From NCBI RefSeq assembly GCF_014897315.1, contig NZ_JABUYL010000003.1:186001-250000 (forward strand): 64,000 nt of DNA, read 5' to 3'. Source of the DNA: Proteus sp. FME41. GTDB taxonomy: Bacteria > Pseudomonadota > Gammaproteobacteria > Enterobacterales > Enterobacteriaceae. The first letter of the stretch is position 1; each line of letters begins with the position of its first letter. Shown here in pieces: positions 37,002 to 48,430 of this stretch. The position numbers and the translations under genes were made by a program. A model generated the notes under the pieces. The model worked only from the letters and a program-made list of their open reading frames with translations. It made no database searches and was not told the origin of the DNA.

Positions 37002-37955
37002 TTATTCGATAACTTTATAGTCTAAGCGTAACTCTTTAGGCACTTCAAATACGATATTTTCTTCACGCCCTGATAATTCAATCACTTCATCTGCACCAAA
37101 GCTTTTTAAACGCGCTAATACTTGTTGCACTAAAATATCTGGAGCAGAAGCTCCTGCTGTTACACCGATGACATTGACATTAGCAACCCAAGCTTCATTA
37201 ATATCTTCATCACTATCAATAAGATAAGAAGGTTTCCCAGCACGCTGTGCAAGCTCTGCTAATCGATTTGAATTGGACGAGTTTTTTGAACCTACAACAA
37301 AAACGACATCTGCTTTTTCTGCAAGCTCTCTTGCCGCTTCTTGACGGTTGGTGGTTGCATAGCAAATATCATCTTTACGAGGCCCAATAATTTTGGGAAA
37401 ACGTGTATTTAAAGCGTCAATGACTTCAGATGTATCATCAACAGAAAGCGTTGTTTGCGTCATAAAACAAAGATTGTCTTCATCTTTGACATCTAACTTC
37501 CAGACATCTGCCGGTGACTCAACTAAATACATTCCCCCTTCAGGGTTATTGTATTGTCCCATTGTGCCTTCAACTTCAGGATGCCCTGCATGACCGATTA
37601 AAATCGCTTCTTTGCCTTTACGGCTCGCTCTGGCCACTTCCATATGGACTTTAGTCACTAATGGGCAAGTCGCATCATAGAGCATTGTTAGATTACGAGA
37701 ACGCGCCTCTTGACGAATCGCTTGAGAAACACCATGAGCCGAAAAAATTAAAATCGCGTTATCAGGCACTTCTGAAATTTCTTCAATAAAAATAGCGCCA
37801 CGCTCACGTAAATCATTCACTACATAACGGTTATGAACCACTTCATGACGTACATAAATAGGGGCCCCATAAATTTCCAAAGCGCGATCAACAATGCTGA
37901 TAGCCCGGTCAACACCCGCACAAAAGCCTCGTGGGTTAGCCAGCAATATTTGCAT
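37002..37955 (-). CDS. ispH: 4-Hydroxy-3-methylbut-2-enyl diphosphate reductase IspH
   Basis: Last enzyme of the MEP isoprenoid pathway, a 4Fe-4S protein of 317 residues giving IPP and DMAPP. The three cluster cysteines are seen in [10 protein letters not shown] (residue 12), [11 protein letters not shown] (near 96) and [11 protein letters not shown] (near 197). The ATG at 37955 ([10 protein letters not shown]) follows AGGAGG and lies 20 nt inside fkpB. An upstream start at 38000 is unsupported. Confidence 0.97.
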   Translation of the reverse strand: MQILLANPRGFCAGVDRAISIVDRALEIYGAPIYVRHEVVHNRYVVNDLRERGAIFIEEISEVPDNAILIFSAHGVSQAIRQEARSRNLTMLYDATCPLVTKVHMEVARASRKGKEAILIGHAGHPEVEGTMGQYNNPEGGMYLVESPADVWKLDVKDEDNLCFMTQTTLSVDDTSEVIDALNTRFPKIIGPRKDDICYATTNRQEAARELAEKADVVFVVGSKNSSNSNRLAELAQRAGKPSYLIDSDEDINEAWVANVNVIGVTAGASAPDILVQQVLARLKSFGADEVIELSGREENIVFEVPKELRLDYKVIE

Positions 37956-38406
37956 GTGTTGTTTCCTCCTCAGGATCGATGGTGACAACGTCAATATCAA
38001 ATGTCACTTCTTCTGACGCTAATGGATGATTAAAATCAACCGTCACAGAATCTTCAGTTACATCACGCACAATACCCGGCATTTCACTGCCATTCATTGC
38101 CGTAAACAACATGATCGTTCCCGCTTCAGGTACACCAGACTCTGCAAAATCAGAAGGCATAAAGTATTGAATCAAATCAGGGTTATATTTACCAAAAATA
38201 TGTTCACCCGCAAGCGTAAAGGTTTTTTTATCACCTTCAGCTAATCCTATTAACTCAGCTTCTAATGCTGGCGATAAACTTTCATCACCTAAACGAAAAA
38301 GAGCGGGTTTACCATGCGCTTGTGTAGATTCAGCAACAGAACCATCGGCTAATTTTAAAGTGAAATTCAGCAACACTGCGCTGGTGTTGAGTACCTGCAT
38401 AACCAT
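37936..38406 (-). CDS. fkpB: FKBP-type peptidyl-prolyl isomerase FkpB (SlpA)
   Basis: Cytoplasmic ribosome-associated proline isomerase/chaperone of the SlyD-like group, 156 residues (E. coli 149). The FKBP part is split by an insert-in-flap domain (about 70-120, [17 protein letters not shown]). Typical ends are [13 protein letters not shown] and [10 protein letters not shown]-type (here [14 protein letters not shown]). It overlaps ispH and lies after lspA in the operon. Confidence 0.93.
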   Translation of the reverse strand: MVMQVLNTSAVLLNFTLKLADGSVAESTQAHGKPALFRLGDESLSPALEAELIGLAEGDKKTFTLAGEHIFGKYNPDLIQYFMPSDFAESGVPEAGTIMLFTAMNGSEMPGIVRDVTEDSVTVDFNHPLASEEVTFDIDVVTIDPEEETTHANIAG

Positions 38407-38428
38407 ACTAATACCTTCTATTAAGCGT

Positions 38429-38452
38429 AACCCCCGCCATAAGGCAGGGGTT
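38429..38452 (-). other. Hairpin between lspA and fkpB
   Basis: AACCCC-C-GCC pairs with GGC-A-GGGGTT around an ATAA loop. No T run follows on the minus strand, so it may stabilise or process the operon mRNA rather than end it. Confidence 0.45.
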
Positions 38453-38475
38453 ATTTTAGTTAACTTATTGTCTGA

Positions 38476-38991
38476 TTATTTTTGCTTTTTCGTATCTTGT
38501 GGGCTGACATTTTTATCAGGAAAAAAACTTTCAATAATAATAAGTCCTGCACCAATACAAATACCCATATCAGCAATATTAAATGTAGGCCAATGCCAAT
38601 CTCCAACATACACATCAAGGAAATCGATAACAAACCCATGGATCAGACGATCAGAAAGATTACCCAATGCTCCGCCAATAATAAGCGCATAAGCAATATT
38701 ACTGAGTTTGGCGCTTGCTTTATTTTTATACATCATTACCAATAAGGTAATACAGATCGCTAATGCAATCAGTGCAAAAAACCAGCGTTGCCATCCCCCT
38801 TTATCTGCTAAAAAGCTAAAGGCAGCACCATAGTTATGTGCATAAGTGAAGTTGAAAAAAGGCATTACAGCAACCGATTCATACAGACGGAACGTCTGCA
38901 TGAAATACTGTTTAGTGCCTAAATCCAACACCACTACAGCGATAGCTAGCCACAACCAGCGCAAACCTGTAGAGCAAAGTGTTTTCTTCAT
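38476..38991 (-). CDS. lspA: Lipoprotein signal peptidase LspA
   Basis: Inner-membrane aspartic protease of 171 residues that removes signal peptides from diacylated prolipoproteins. Four hydrophobic helices are visible, and the two catalytic aspartate motifs are [17 protein letters not shown] (near residues 118-133) and FNIADMGI (near 143). It starts 3 bp after the ileS stop. Confidence 0.95.
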   Translation of the reverse strand: MKKTLCSTGLRWLWLAIAVVVLDLGTKQYFMQTFRLYESVAVMPFFNFTYAHNYGAAFSFLADKGGWQRWFFALIALAICITLLVMMYKNKASAKLSNIAYALIIGGALGNLSDRLIHGFVIDFLDVYVGDWHWPTFNIADMGICIGAGLIIIESFFPDKNVSPQDTKKQK

Positions 38992-38994
38992 TAA

Positions 38995-41805
38995 TTAAGC
39001 AAACTTACGTTCTTCACCGTTACCGGCTACGTTAGTAACACAGCGTCCGCATAATTCAGCGTGTTCCGCTACTTGACCAATATCCGTTGTGTAATGCCAG
39101 CAACGAGGACATTTTTCACCATCAGCTTTATTAAAGGCGATTTTTAAACCCGCCATATCAGAGGCTAATGCGGTTTCTGGTGCATCATTAATATCAGCGA
39201 CTTTCGCCTGAGATGTTAATAAAACAAAACGCAGTTCGTTACCTAATGCATTTAACTTATCTGCTAATGCTTTATCTGCATACAGTGTTACCGCTGCTTC
39301 TAAAGAACCACGCAGTTGTTTATCGGCACGTGCTTGTTCTAACACCTTATTAACTTCACCACGAACAGCCAATAATTCAGCCCAATAGTCATCATTCAAG
39401 GTTTCTGATGCCGCTAAGCCAAATAAATCGGTGTACCATTCTTCAGTTAAGACATATTTTGCACGTTCACCAGGTAATTCATTCCAGATTTCATCAGCAG
39501 TGAATGACATAACTGGGGCCATCCAACGTACTAATGCTTCACTGATATGGAATAATGCTGTTTGACAACTACGGCGAGCCACACTGTCGCTTTTCGCAGT
39601 GTATTGTCTGTCTTTAATGATATCTAAATAGAAAGATCCCATTTCGACAGAGCAGAACTGCATTAAACGTTGAACAACATTATGGAAATCATAGTTTTCA
39701 TAATGTTTTAAGATATCGGCTTGGGCTGCTTGTGCACGGCCTACTGCCCAGCGATCTAATGTAACCATCTCTTCTGGCTTAACTTGATGTTTTGCAGGAT
39801 CAAAACCATTTAAGTTTGCCAAGAAGAAACGAGCTGTATTACGAATACGACGATAAGTATCAGCCGAGCGTTTTAAGATTTCATCCGAAACAGCAATTTC
39901 ACCCGTGTAATCAGTTGATGCAACCCATAAACGTAAGATATCAGCACCCAGTTTATCCATTACATCTTGTGGACTCACTGTATTACCGATGGATTTAGAC
40001 ATTTTACGGCCTTGTCCATCAACGGTAAAACCATGTGTTAAGACTTCACGGTAAGGGGCTTTACCTTTAATTGCTGTTGAAATCATTAGTGAAGACATAA
40101 ACCAACCACGATGTTGGTCAGAGCCTTCTAAATACATGTCAGCTGAATTGCCATGGAATTCAGGGCGATCGTCAACCACAGTTGAGTGTGTTGATCCTGA
40201 GTCAAACCATACGTCTAATGTATCTGGTGTCTTCATGTAATCATCAGCTTCATCACCCAATACATCGCGGATATCTAAATCCCACCATGCTTGGATACCA
40301 CTGACTTCAACACGTTTTGCTACTTCTTCCATCAACTCTAAAGTACGTGGATGTGGCTCTTGTGTCTCTTTATGAACAAACAGAGACATTGGTGTACCCC
40401 AAGTACGTTGACGCGAAATACACCAGTCAGGACGGTTTTCAACCATCGATTCAATACGTGCTTGACCCCAATCAGGGATCCATTTAACACCTTTGATCTC
40501 TTTTAATGATTGCTGACGTAACCCGTTTTTATCCATGCCGATAAACCATTGAGGTGTCGCACGGAAGATAACCGGTGTTTTATGTCTCCAACAGCAAGGA
40601 TAGCTATGCTGTAATGCTTCATGATGCAGCAGAGCGCCTTTTTCTTTTAGCAATTCAACAATGACGTCATTCGCTTTAAAAACAAAAACGCCATCTAATG
40701 TTGGGTAAGTACCTGCTAAATAACAACCATTCGGCCCAACTGGATTAGCAACTTCTAAGCCGTATTTTTGACCCACTACAAAGTCGTCAGGACCATGACC
40801 AGGTGCAGTATGCACCGCGCCTGTACCGGCTTCTAAAGTAACGTGATCGCCTAAAATAGCTGGAACATCAAACCCCATAAATGGGTGGTTAAAGCGCAGC
40901 AGTTCTAAGTCTGTACCTTTACATTCACCTAATATAGCCCAACCTGTTACGCCAATACGCTTCATTACACCTTCAACAAGATCAGCGGCTAAAATCACGC
41001 ATTCATCGTTAAAAGAGACTAAAGCATAATTAAATTCTGCATTTAACGCGATAGCGCGGTTAGCAGGTAGCGTCCATGGTGTGGTTGTCCAAATCACTAA
41101 AGAGATAGGTTTGTCTGTTGTTGTCTGGAATTTGGCTGCAACAGCACTTGGATCAATGGCAGTGAAACGGACATCAATAGAAGGTGATGTTTTGTCGTAA
41201 TATTCGACTTCTGCTTCAGCCAGCGATGAACCGCAAGCCGTACACCAATGAACAGGTTTTGCCCCTTTTAACAGGTGCCCATTTGCAATAATACGCGCTA
41301 ATGCACGGATAGTATTCGCTTCCGTTTTATAGTCCATGGTGAGATACGGTTTTTCCCAATCACCAAGAACGCCTAAACGAATAAAATCTTTTTTCTGTGC
41401 TTCAATTTGCTCGTAAGCGTACTTACGACATTCCTCGCGGAATTGCGCTGCAGAGATTTTCTCTCCTGGCTTACCTACAATTTGTTCAACTTTTAGTTCA
41501 ATAGGTAATCCGTGACAGTCCCATCCTGGAATGTACGGAGAATCAAAACCTGACAGCCCTTTGGACTTAATAATAATGTCTTTGAGAATTTTGTTTACTG
41601 AGTGACCAATATGAATATTGCCGTTGGCGTATGGAGGGCCATCGTGCAAAATAAATGTTTTCTTACCACTTTTAGCCTGACGAATAGCTTGATACAAACC
41701 TTCTTTGTACCAACGTGATAACATCTCTGGCTCGCGCTTTGCTAAATCCCCGCGCATAGGGAACCCTGTTTCTGGTAAGTTCAGGGTATTTTTATAGTCA
41801 CTCAT
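38995..41805 (-). CDS. ileS: Isoleucyl-tRNA synthetase IleS
   Basis: Class I synthetase of 936 residues (E. coli 938). Visible are the ATP-binding [13 protein letters not shown] (residues about 57-69), the editing domain insert ([13 protein letters not shown] near 250), KMSKS in [10 protein letters not shown] near 603, and the C-terminal zinc finger CPRCWHYTT...CGRC (about 901-925). It is the bacterial short form typical of enterics, with no sign of the mupirocin-resistant type. It is in an operon with ribF and lspA. Confidence 0.97.
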   Translation of the reverse strand: MSDYKNTLNLPETGFPMRGDLAKREPEMLSRWYKEGLYQAIRQAKSGKKTFILHDGPPYANGNIHIGHSVNKILKDIIIKSKGLSGFDSPYIPGWDCHGLPIELKVEQIVGKPGEKISAAQFREECRKYAYEQIEAQKKDFIRLGVLGDWEKPYLTMDYKTEANTIRALARIIANGHLLKGAKPVHWCTACGSSLAEAEVEYYDKTSPSIDVRFTAIDPSAVAAKFQTTTDKPISLVIWTTTPWTLPANRAIALNAEFNYALVSFNDECVILAADLVEGVMKRIGVTGWAILGECKGTDLELLRFNHPFMGFDVPAILGDHVTLEAGTGAVHTAPGHGPDDFVVGQKYGLEVANPVGPNGCYLAGTYPTLDGVFVFKANDVIVELLKEKGALLHHEALQHSYPCCWRHKTPVIFRATPQWFIGMDKNGLRQQSLKEIKGVKWIPDWGQARIESMVENRPDWCISRQRTWGTPMSLFVHKETQEPHPRTLELMEEVAKRVEVSGIQAWWDLDIRDVLGDEADDYMKTPDTLDVWFDSGSTHSTVVDDRPEFHGNSADMYLEGSDQHRGWFMSSLMISTAIKGKAPYREVLTHGFTVDGQGRKMSKSIGNTVSPQDVMDKLGADILRLWVASTDYTGEIAVSDEILKRSADTYRRIRNTARFFLANLNGFDPAKHQVKPEEMVTLDRWAVGRAQAAQADILKHYENYDFHNVVQRLMQFCSVEMGSFYLDIIKDRQYTAKSDSVARRSCQTALFHISEALVRWMAPVMSFTADEIWNELPGERAKYVLTEEWYTDLFGLAASETLNDDYWAELLAVRGEVNKVLEQARADKQLRGSLEAAVTLYADKALADKLNALGNELRFVLLTSQAKVADINDAPETALASDMAGLKIAFNKADGEKCPRCWHYTTDIGQVAEHAELCGRCVTNVAGNGEERKFA

Positions 41806-41834
41806 TCGATTCTCAGTTCCAAGTTTCCGCTAGT

Positions 41835-42776
41835 TTATGACTCCGACCGCTGCGATAAAAAATCCCTAGCAGTAGCCACATCATCTGCGATTTGCTGCTT
41901 CAATGCATCCAATGATGCAAATCGCTGTTCATTACGTAATTTCTTTCGTAACACAACATCAATACAACGTCCATATAAATCCATATTAACGTCGATTAAA
42001 TGAACTTCTAATTGTACGCCCTTCCCTTTTACAGTAGGACGACTTCCGATATTTGCGACACCCGGTAAAGGTGATTGATTATCTGATAAATAGACATCAA
42101 CGGCATAAACGCCTTTAACGGGAGCAACTAAGCGTTTCATAGGAATATTGGCTGTCGGAAAGCCAATAGTTCTACCCAATTCATTACCATGAACGACTCG
42201 CCCACAGACACTATAAGGGTGCCCTAATAGTGATTCAGCGAGGGCTAAATCATCATTAAGTAACGCTTCACGTACGGCGGTACTGCTGATACGTAATCCT
42301 TTATCGCAATAACTTTCTGTATTCGCGACATCAAATTCATATCTAATCCCCGCTTGTTGTAAAAAGTGAAAATCACCTTCACGATTTTTACCAAAGCGGA
42401 AATCATCACCAATCGCCAAAAACTTCACCCCCAATTTTTTGACTAACAGGGATGAAACAAATTCTTCTGGCGTTTGCGCTGCAAATTGTTTATCAAATTT
42501 GACACACAGAAGGTAATCAATACCACATTCAGCTAAATATTTTATCTTGTCTCGTAAACGAGTCAGACGTGCTGGTGCCTTTTCTGGCAAAAAGAACTCA
42601 AGTGGTTGAGGTTCAAATGTCATCACAACTGTGGGTAATCCTCGTTGTGATGCTTCTTGCTTCAAGTGTTTTAATAATGCCTGATGGCCTCGATGGACAC
42701 CATCAAAATTCCCAATCGTTAGTACGCAACCGTGGTGTAGCGCCCTAATATTTTGTATACCGCGAATTAGCTCCAT
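41835..42776 (-). CDS. ribF: Bifunctional riboflavin kinase / FAD synthetase RibF
   Basis: A 313-residue enzyme making FMN and FAD. The N-terminal adenylyltransferase has GNFDGVHRGHQALL near residue 23 and the AISSTAVREAL-type segment (here RISSTAVREAL). The C-terminal kinase has GRTIGFPTANI near 205. It is first in the ribF-ileS-lspA-fkpB-ispH operon, 29 bp before ileS. Confidence 0.96.
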   Translation of the reverse strand: MELIRGIQNIRALHHGCVLTIGNFDGVHRGHQALLKHLKQEASQRGLPTVVMTFEPQPLEFFLPEKAPARLTRLRDKIKYLAECGIDYLLCVKFDKQFAAQTPEEFVSSLLVKKLGVKFLAIGDDFRFGKNREGDFHFLQQAGIRYEFDVANTESYCDKGLRISSTAVREALLNDDLALAESLLGHPYSVCGRVVHGNELGRTIGFPTANIPMKRLVAPVKGVYAVDVYLSDNQSPLPGVANIGSRPTVKGKGVQLEVHLIDVNMDLYGRCIDVVLRKKLRNEQRFASLDALKQQIADDVATARDFLSQRSES

Positions 42777-42805
42777 AACTGGCTCAATACCGTGGAAATT
42801 ATTGG

Positions 42806-42834
42806 ATTATACCTTGTCAAAGGCTTGAGAGTAA
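42806..42834 (-). promoter_or_regulatory. Probable promoter of the ribF operon
   Basis: A perfect TATAAT (42811-42806) with a weak -35 TTACTC (42834-42829) at 17 bp, ending 30 bp before the ribF start. Confidence 0.45.
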
Positions 42835-43128
42835 CCCAATATATCAATGTTTATTGGTGAGTAATATCTCGACACGTCGATTCTCTGTTATTTTTAAATT
42901 TAACTGCTCACATCAAACAAAAATAGACGATCACTCACTTCTTGGTTATAAAATCGCATAAAATAGAGCATAGATCCTATTAGAATCTATTATTTATTAC
43001 TCATATACACGATTTTGACGATTTTTTCACTCAAAAGACTGTATTCTACCCGCCTTAACTGATAAAATCTTGCGCCATCACAACGAAACAAGTGTCGCGT
43101 ACAACGACGCTAATTTTGTATAAATCCA

Positions 43129-43157
43129 TTGACAAACTTAGGTTGAAAAGGCATATT
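43129..43157 (+). promoter_or_regulatory. rpsT promoter
   Basis: A perfect TTGACA (43129-43134) and CATATT (43152-43157) are separated by 17 bp, leaving a leader of about 40 nt before the UUG start. Confidence 0.75.
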
Positions 43158-43206
43158 CCTTCACCTTTGTATTTGTCCTCGCTAGAATATATTTGGGAGT
43201 TGGAAC

Positions 43207-43467
43207 TTGGCTAATATCAAATCAGCTAAGAAACGTGCGGTTCAGTCTGAAAAGCGTCGTCAGCACAACGCAAGCCGTCGTTCTATGATGCGTACTTTCA
43301 TTAAAAAAGTATACGCAGCAGTTGCTTCAGGTGATAAAGAAGCAGCACAAAAAGCATTTAATGACATGCAACCGCTTGTTGACCGTCAGGCAACTAAAGG
43401 CTTAATTCATAAGAATAAAGCTGCACGTCATAAAGCTAATCTGCAAGCACAAATCAAAGCAATGTAA
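43207..43467 (+). CDS. rpsT: 30S ribosomal protein S20
   Basis: A basic 86-residue 16S-rRNA-binding protein ([17 protein letters not shown]). The start codon is TTG at 43207, as in E. coli, where the rare UUG start is linked to autogenous translational control. A GGGAG ribosome site precedes it. It is a single gene closed by a strong terminator. Confidence 0.97.
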   Translation: MANIKSAKKRAVQSEKRRQHNASRRSMMRTFIKKVYAAVASGDKEAAQKAFNDMQPLVDRQATKGLIHKNKAARHKANLQAQIKAM

Positions 43468-43486
43468 TATTGCTTTCTTGTGTTAT

Positions 43487-43516
43487 AAAAAACCGGCTTA
43501 TGCCGGTTTTTTGTTT
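43487..43516 (+). terminator. rpsT terminator
   Basis: AAAAAACCGGC (43487-43497) pairs with GCCGGTTTTTT (43502-43512), loop TTAT, then GTTTT. Confidence 0.9.
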
Positions 43517-43540
43517 TCTACGCTTCTCATAAAATAATGA

Positions 43541-44458
43541 TTAATTTATCGCACTTTTCTTGTCGTCATTAAAAAGGGCAGAAAAATCGGTATTACAAAC
43601 TCGCTGAACAGCGGGGTGTTGTATCATCCGCTCGGCAAAAATGACGTAGTACTCTTCTTTTACAGAATCAAGAGTGCCAATTTCTTCGATATTACTCTTA
43701 GCAAACGTTTCATTGGTATACAGCGACGGCGCCACAAAAATAGCATTATGGTTTAATCCAAATGCTTTCATTAGTGCTGCATCATCAAACTCACCCAATA
43801 TTTCTACTTGAAGATTCTTATTACGTATCCACGTTAATAAATGGCGGCCTAACATAGAACGGCGCCCTGGAATTAACAGTTTTCTTTCTTCTAAACATTC
43901 TGGAAATGGTTTTTCAGGAAGAGGATGGCTACAGAAAAAACTCATATTACATTCACCGAGTTTTACAGAAAATAGGCCTTCTTGCTGAGACGAATCCACG
44001 GGGCAATCGGATAAAATCATGTCGAGCTTATGTTGACTTAATTGCTCTAATAATAATTCATGCGTTGATTCAAAACAGCGTAAGTGAATTTGCTCGTGAT
44101 CAATAACCGCAGTTTCGAGCACTCGGCTCACCAACTGTTTTGATAATGCATCCGCAACACCTACATCAAATAATAAGTTCGATTCACGACTATAGTTAAC
44201 GATATCGAGCATCTCTTGACTAAGCATAAACATTTTATCCGCATAGCGAAAAATAAGCTGCCCTAATTCTGACGGGACTAAACCCCTGCCTTGGCGTTTA
44301 AACAGTTTGCCACCCAATCTTTCTTCTAATGCTTTAATTTGCCCTGTAATTGTCTGAGGTGTCAGATACAGCGCTTCTGCTGCACCTACAACAGATCCTT
44401 CTTTACATACATGCCAAAAATAATAAAGATGGTTAAAATTGAGATGTGACACCCGCAT
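43541..44458 (-). CDS. nhaR: LysR-family sodium-responsive activator NhaR
   Basis: A 305-residue activator of nhaA that responds to Na+. The N-terminal helix-turn-helix is [21 protein letters not shown] (read in two parts) near residues 20-40, followed by the LysR linker and effector domain with [16 protein letters not shown] near residue 95. The strong similarity to E. coli NhaR and the adjacent nhaA, 195 bp upstream on the same strand, support the name. Confidence 0.94.
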   Translation of the reverse strand: MRVSHLNFNHLYYFWHVCKEGSVVGAAEALYLTPQTITGQIKALEERLGGKLFKRQGRGLVPSELGQLIFRYADKMFMLSQEMLDIVNYSRESNLLFDVGVADALSKQLVSRVLETAVIDHEQIHLRCFESTHELLLEQLSQHKLDMILSDCPVDSSQQEGLFSVKLGECNMSFFCSHPLPEKPFPECLEERKLLIPGRRSMLGRHLLTWIRNKNLQVEILGEFDDAALMKAFGLNHNAIFVAPSLYTNETFAKSNIEEIGTLDSVKEEYYVIFAERMIQHPAVQRVCNTDFSALFNDDKKSAIN

Positions 44459-44559
44459 AGTTTCTTCCTTTCAACTTCTGTGTTCTAAGCACAGGCTATG
44501 TAATAACGCATTAGTGTGTGATTGGCTTTCCTTGCTTCCAATCCTCATAAAAACACCTA

Positions 44560-44584
44560 CGGCACAATACAGAGTATTGCACCG
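44560..44584 (-). terminator. Hairpin between nhaA and nhaR
   Basis: An 11-bp stem with two G-T pairs (44560-44570 with 44574-44584) and a 3-nt loop. A TTTTT lies 7 nt beyond it on the minus strand, so partial termination between nhaA and nhaR is possible. Confidence 0.5.
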
Positions 44585-44653
44585 TCGATTTAGAAATATA
44601 GCTCGGTATTTATAGTGTCGAGAAACTTAATTCCGTTATGTTTTTCTCTAATT

Positions 44654-45826
44654 TTACTGCTTCTTTAATTTCGGTAAAACAGAGCGAAGTAGGAAATATC
44701 CCACAATTGCTGCCGCTGTTGAACCAATTAAAATACCAAGCTTAGAGTAGGTACTATAAGCCTCACCCGCCCCTTCAAATGCCAATCCTGCGATAAAGAT
44801 AGACATAGTAAAACCGATACCACAAAGCACAGAAACAGCAAAGATTTGTTTAAGATTAATCGCATCTGGTAATTTTGCAATGCCTAGTTTTACCGAAACC
44901 CAACTAAAAAGGAAAATGCCAATCGGCTTACCTAAGAAAAGCCCTAATGCGATCCCTACAGGTAATGTTGATAACATGCCCTCTACCGTCACACCATTTA
45001 AAGACACGCCTGCATTACTAAAAGCAAATAAAGGCAGTATTAAATAGGCAACCCAAGGATATAAAACATGCTCTAACTCTTCAGAAGGTGATGCTCCTTC
45101 TTTATCTCTTAATGGGATAAGAAATCCAACAATGACACCTGCAATAGTGGCATGAATACCTGATTTTAAAATACAGATCCATAAGATAAAACCAAGGATT
45201 AAGTAAGCTGCTGTATTACCCACTTTGCGCCAATTCATAATAAACAGCGCAAGTATAATCAAACCCGCTAGGGCTAATGGCATTAATGCAATGCTCTTTG
45301 AATAAAAGAGCGCAATAATCACAATCACGCCTAAATCATCAATAATTGCTAATGCCAATAAGAACACTTTTAACTCAACCGGAACACGCTTACCTAATAA
45401 CGCCATGACGCCCAATGCAAACGCAATATCCGTTGCTGCTGGAATTGCCCAACCTTGTTGCCCTACTGTATCAGCATGATTAAACATCAAGTAAATCAAT
45501 GCTGGAGCTAACATCCCCCCCACAGCAGCAATGGCAGGGAAAATAGCTCTATCACGTTGAGCTAAGGAACCTTCTTTTAATTCACGTTTAACTTCTAACC
45601 CTACCACTAAGAAAAAGATAGCCATCAAGGCATCATTAACCCAAAGCAAAAGAGGCTTATCAAGTTCAAATGCACCAAACTTGATCATGATAGGAATAGA
45701 TAAAAACTCATTATACAAAGCACTTAGAGGTGTATTCGCCATAATTAATGCGATAATTGCAGCAATAATCAGAAGAATACCACCTGATGCCTCTAATCTT
45801 AAAAATTGTCTAATAATTGCCGTCAT
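44654..45826 (-). CDS. nhaA: Na+/H+ antiporter NhaA
   Basis: Inner-membrane antiporter of 390 residues (E. coli 388) that exports Na+ in exchange for 2 H+. About twelve hydrophobic helices are visible. The essential aspartate pair is in [16 protein letters not shown] near residues 163-164, and other family blocks are [13 protein letters not shown] and [13 protein letters not shown]. It is followed by nhaR on the same strand. Confidence 0.96.
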   Translation of the reverse strand: MTAIIRQFLRLEASGGILLIIAAIIALIMANTPLSALYNEFLSIPIMIKFGAFELDKPLLLWVNDALMAIFFLVVGLEVKRELKEGSLAQRDRAIFPAIAAVGGMLAPALIYLMFNHADTVGQQGWAIPAATDIAFALGVMALLGKRVPVELKVFLLALAIIDDLGVIVIIALFYSKSIALMPLALAGLIILALFIMNWRKVGNTAAYLILGFILWICILKSGIHATIAGVIVGFLIPLRDKEGASPSEELEHVLYPWVAYLILPLFAFSNAGVSLNGVTVEGMLSTLPVGIALGLFLGKPIGIFLFSWVSVKLGIAKLPDAINLKQIFAVSVLCGIGFTMSIFIAGLAFEGAGEAYSTYSKLGILIGSTAAAIVGYFLLRSVLPKLKKQ

Positions 45827-46275
45827 AATATTAACCTCAAAATCACTAATTTTGTTAATAATATGCTAATCATGGATTCGTAAAAAACAGATTATTTATG
45901 GATAATATATCGGTTTATCCGAGCCAAATGGAAAATATCAAGAGAAACAAGAAGAATAGTAATAACTAATCTATATTAGTTTATTATAAAAAATAATAAT
46001 TTATAATTAAAAACAAGAAACATAATCATTTGATTAATATAAATTATTATCACTAATTAATAAAAATAGACACCTTAACCTCCAAACAACTCCAATTGAT
46101 ATTTTTTCAAGGTAACCTATTTTTTATTATCAAAAATAACATCGTTTTTATTCTTTATCTTTCAAAGATGTTAAGATTATAAAGAAAAAGAAAACGCTAC
46201 ATATTTTGCCACTTAACCACTGTGTTATTGTTATATTAAAACAATACCCATTCTAGTATTAAGGTTTCTATTAAT
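45827..46275. other. Divergent AT-rich region between nhaA and the DMT permease gene
   Basis: A 449-bp gap. A small hairpin (GGATAA at 45900-45905 with TTATCC at 45915-45920) lies about 75 bp upstream of nhaA. Nothing else is recognised. Confidence 0.5.
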
Positions 46276-47121
46276 ATGTCGATTACTGTTTTTATTGCCG
46301 TATTATTTGCTGCTATCTTTCATGCCTGTTGGAATGCACTGGTTAAAGTAGGCAGTGATCGATTTTTAGGGATCTCGTTACTCACTTTCTTTTCAGGTAT
46401 TGTAACAATTCCCGCCTTATTTTGGGTTGGATTTCCCGAGGTTGGTGCATGGAAATGGCTTATTCTTTCTGTCCTATTTCATATTGGTTATACACTCTCT
46501 TTAAGCCGTTGTTATACCTTGGCTGATTTTAATCAGGTCTACCCGATTTCTCGAGGTAGTGCACCATTAATGACGGCCATTCTTGCCTTTTTTTTATTTC
46601 ATGAAACGCTACCTGCGACGGGCTTAATTGGTATTTTATTGATCATTTTAGGGATTATTATTATTTCGCGTAGCAGGAAAATAGCCGCATTTAATTTACG
46701 TAAAGATGCGCTCTTTTTTGCGTTACTGACCGCATTATTTACCGCAAGTTATACCTTATCTGACGGTAATGGCTCTCGTGTAGGTGAAACACCTTTTGCT
46801 TACATTTTGTGGTTATTCTTTTTAAATGGCATCACAATGTATTTGTTGGCATTGTTGCGTTATCGCCAATATTTAACAGCCAAAATAAAAGATTATTGGA
46901 AGCCCGCACTTTTAGGCGGAGTGATGCAATTGGTGAGCTACGGCATTGTGATATGGGCGATGAGCCATGCTTCTATTGTGTTGGTAGCAGCACTCAGAGA
47001 AACCAGTGTGCTATTTGCCATGGTCTTATCTGTTTATTTACTAAAAGAGCAATTTAACCGTAAACAACTATTAGCGTGTTTCGTCATTTTATCCGGTATT
47101 ATTGCGATTAAAATGGGATAA
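46276..47121 (+). CDS. EamA/DMT-family permease of unknown substrate
   Basis: A 281-residue inner-membrane protein with ten predicted helices in two EamA repeats (about 1-135 and 145-280). The conserved block VYPISRGSAPLMTAILAFFL lies near residue 95 and the matching ALRETSVLFAMVLSVYLLKE near 240. Members export metabolites or amino acids. It stands between nhaA and dnaJ, where E. coli has other genes, so it is a lineage-specific insertion in an otherwise conserved order. The substrate cannot be read. Confidence 0.85.
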   Translation: MSITVFIAVLFAAIFHACWNALVKVGSDRFLGISLLTFFSGIVTIPALFWVGFPEVGAWKWLILSVLFHIGYTLSLSRCYTLADFNQVYPISRGSAPLMTAILAFFLFHETLPATGLIGILLIILGIIIISRSRKIAAFNLRKDALFFALLTALFTASYTLSDGNGSRVGETPFAYILWLFFLNGITMYLLALLRYRQYLTAKIKDYWKPALLGGVMQLVSYGIVIWAMSHASIVLVAALRETSVLFAMVLSVYLLKEQFNRKQLLACFVILSGIIAIKMG

Positions 47122-47140
47122 CAGTAAATATCTTTCAAAT

Positions 47141-47179
47141 AAAAAGCCCTGATGACAACACTTATCATCAGACCTTTTT
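47141..47179. terminator. Bidirectional terminator between the DMT permease and dnaJ
   Basis: AAAAAG..CTGATGA (47141-47155) pairs with TCATCAG..CTTTTT (47165-47179). T and A flanks suit both convergent genes. Confidence 0.8.
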
Positions 47180-47197
47180 GACTCTAGTAGTAAAAAA

Positions 47198-48325
47198 TTA
47201 TTTGGTTAAATCATCAAAGAATTTTTTTACACCATCTAAGAAGCTTTTCGAGCGTGGCGTATTTTTTTCACCGCTTTTACCACCAAATGATTCACCGAGT
47301 TGTTGCATTAACTCTTTTTGTTTCTCATTCAGTTTAACTGGCGTTTCAACCACAACGCGGCACATTAAGTCACCAATACTGCTACTACGTACTGATTTAA
47401 CACCTTTGCCTTTCATGCGGAACATTTTGCCCGTTTGTGTTTCCGCTGGAATTTTAAGGTTCACACGACCATCCAGTGTTGGGACTTCAATCTCCCCACC
47501 TAACGCAGCAACAGCAAAGTTAATTGGTACTTCACAATAAAGATTATTGCCATCACGCTCAAATATGTGATGTTGACGAACATGTACCTGTACATATAAA
47601 TCGCCCGCAGGTGCACCCTGTTCACCCGCCTCACCTTCACCACTTAAGCGAATACGGTCGCCCGTATCAACGCCGGCTGGGATTTTGACAGACAAGGTTT
47701 TAGCACGCTCGACACGACCGTCACCATGACATTTAGAGCAAGGCTCTTTAATCACTTTACCGCGACCATGACACGTTGGGCATGCTTGTTGTACGGTGAA
47801 GAAACCTTGGCGTAAATGAACCTGACCAGCACCATGACAGGTAGAACATGTTTCTGCCGATGTGCCTTCTTTAGCGCCACTACCGTGGCATTTATCACAT
47901 GCTTCAAGTGTTGGTATACGAATTTCTTTCGTCACACCACGGACAGCTTCCTCAAGCGTTAATTCCATGTTGTACTGTAAGTCAGAACCGCGCGCTGCAC
48001 GCTGTTGACGACGACCACCACCAAAAATATCGCCAAAAACATCACCAAAGATATCACCAAAGTCAGCGCCGCCGCCACCTTGTCCACCAAATCCACCTTG
48101 CTCAAATGCAGCATGGCCATACTGGTCATAAGCCGCGCGTTTTTGAGCATCATTTAAGATTTCGTAAGCTTCTTTAATTTCTTTAAACTTAGCTTCTGAT
48201 TCTTTATCACCCTGATTACGGTCTGGGTGATATTTCATTGCTAAGCGTTTATATGCGCGTTTAATTTCTTTTTCGTCGGCTGTTTTGCTTAAACCGAGTA
48301 CTTCATAAAAATCTCTTTTTGCCAT
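47198..48325 (-). CDS. dnaJ: Co-chaperone DnaJ
   Basis: Hsp40 of 375 residues that delivers substrates to DnaK and stimulates its ATPase. Visible are the J domain with HPD in KYHPDRNQG (near residues 33-35), a G/F-rich linker (about 75-110), four CxxCxGxG zinc repeats ([32 protein letters not shown]; about 140-200), and a C-terminal substrate-binding domain. It lies after dnaK, with an intercistronic hairpin. Confidence 0.97.
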   Translation of the reverse strand: MAKRDFYEVLGLSKTADEKEIKRAYKRLAMKYHPDRNQGDKESEAKFKEIKEAYEILNDAQKRAAYDQYGHAAFEQGGFGGQGGGGADFGDIFGDVFGDIFGGGRRQQRAARGSDLQYNMELTLEEAVRGVTKEIRIPTLEACDKCHGSGAKEGTSAETCSTCHGAGQVHLRQGFFTVQQACPTCHGRGKVIKEPCSKCHGDGRVERAKTLSVKIPAGVDTGDRIRLSGEGEAGEQGAPAGDLYVQVHVRQHHIFERDGNNLYCEVPINFAVAALGGEIEVPTLDGRVNLKIPAETQTGKMFRMKGKGVKSVRSSSIGDLMCRVVVETPVKLNEKQKELMQQLGESFGGKSGEKNTPRSKSFLDGVKKFFDDLTK

Positions 48326-48349
48326 TCTTGATTACCCTTGACATAAGCA

Positions 48350-48379
48350 CACGGGCGTTGAGTTTCCTCGACGCCCGTG
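48350..48379 (-). other. Intercistronic hairpin between dnaK and dnaJ
   Basis: A 13-bp GC-rich stem (48350-48362 with 48367-48379, one G-T pair) with a 4-nt loop. No T run follows on the minus strand. It could lower dnaJ relative to dnaK by partial termination or by mRNA processing. Confidence 0.7.
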
Positions 48380-48430
48380 CTCGGTATCAGTAACTATTCA
48401 CAGGTGAGTTACCGCGGCCCGTTAAGGGCA

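Larger units (their letters stand above)
42777..43206. other. Divergent promoter region between ribF and rpsT
   Basis: A 430-bp gap with a leftward promoter (42806-42834) and a rightward rpsT promoter (43129-43157). The middle part is AT-rich with no recognised gene or RNA. Confidence 0.6.
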
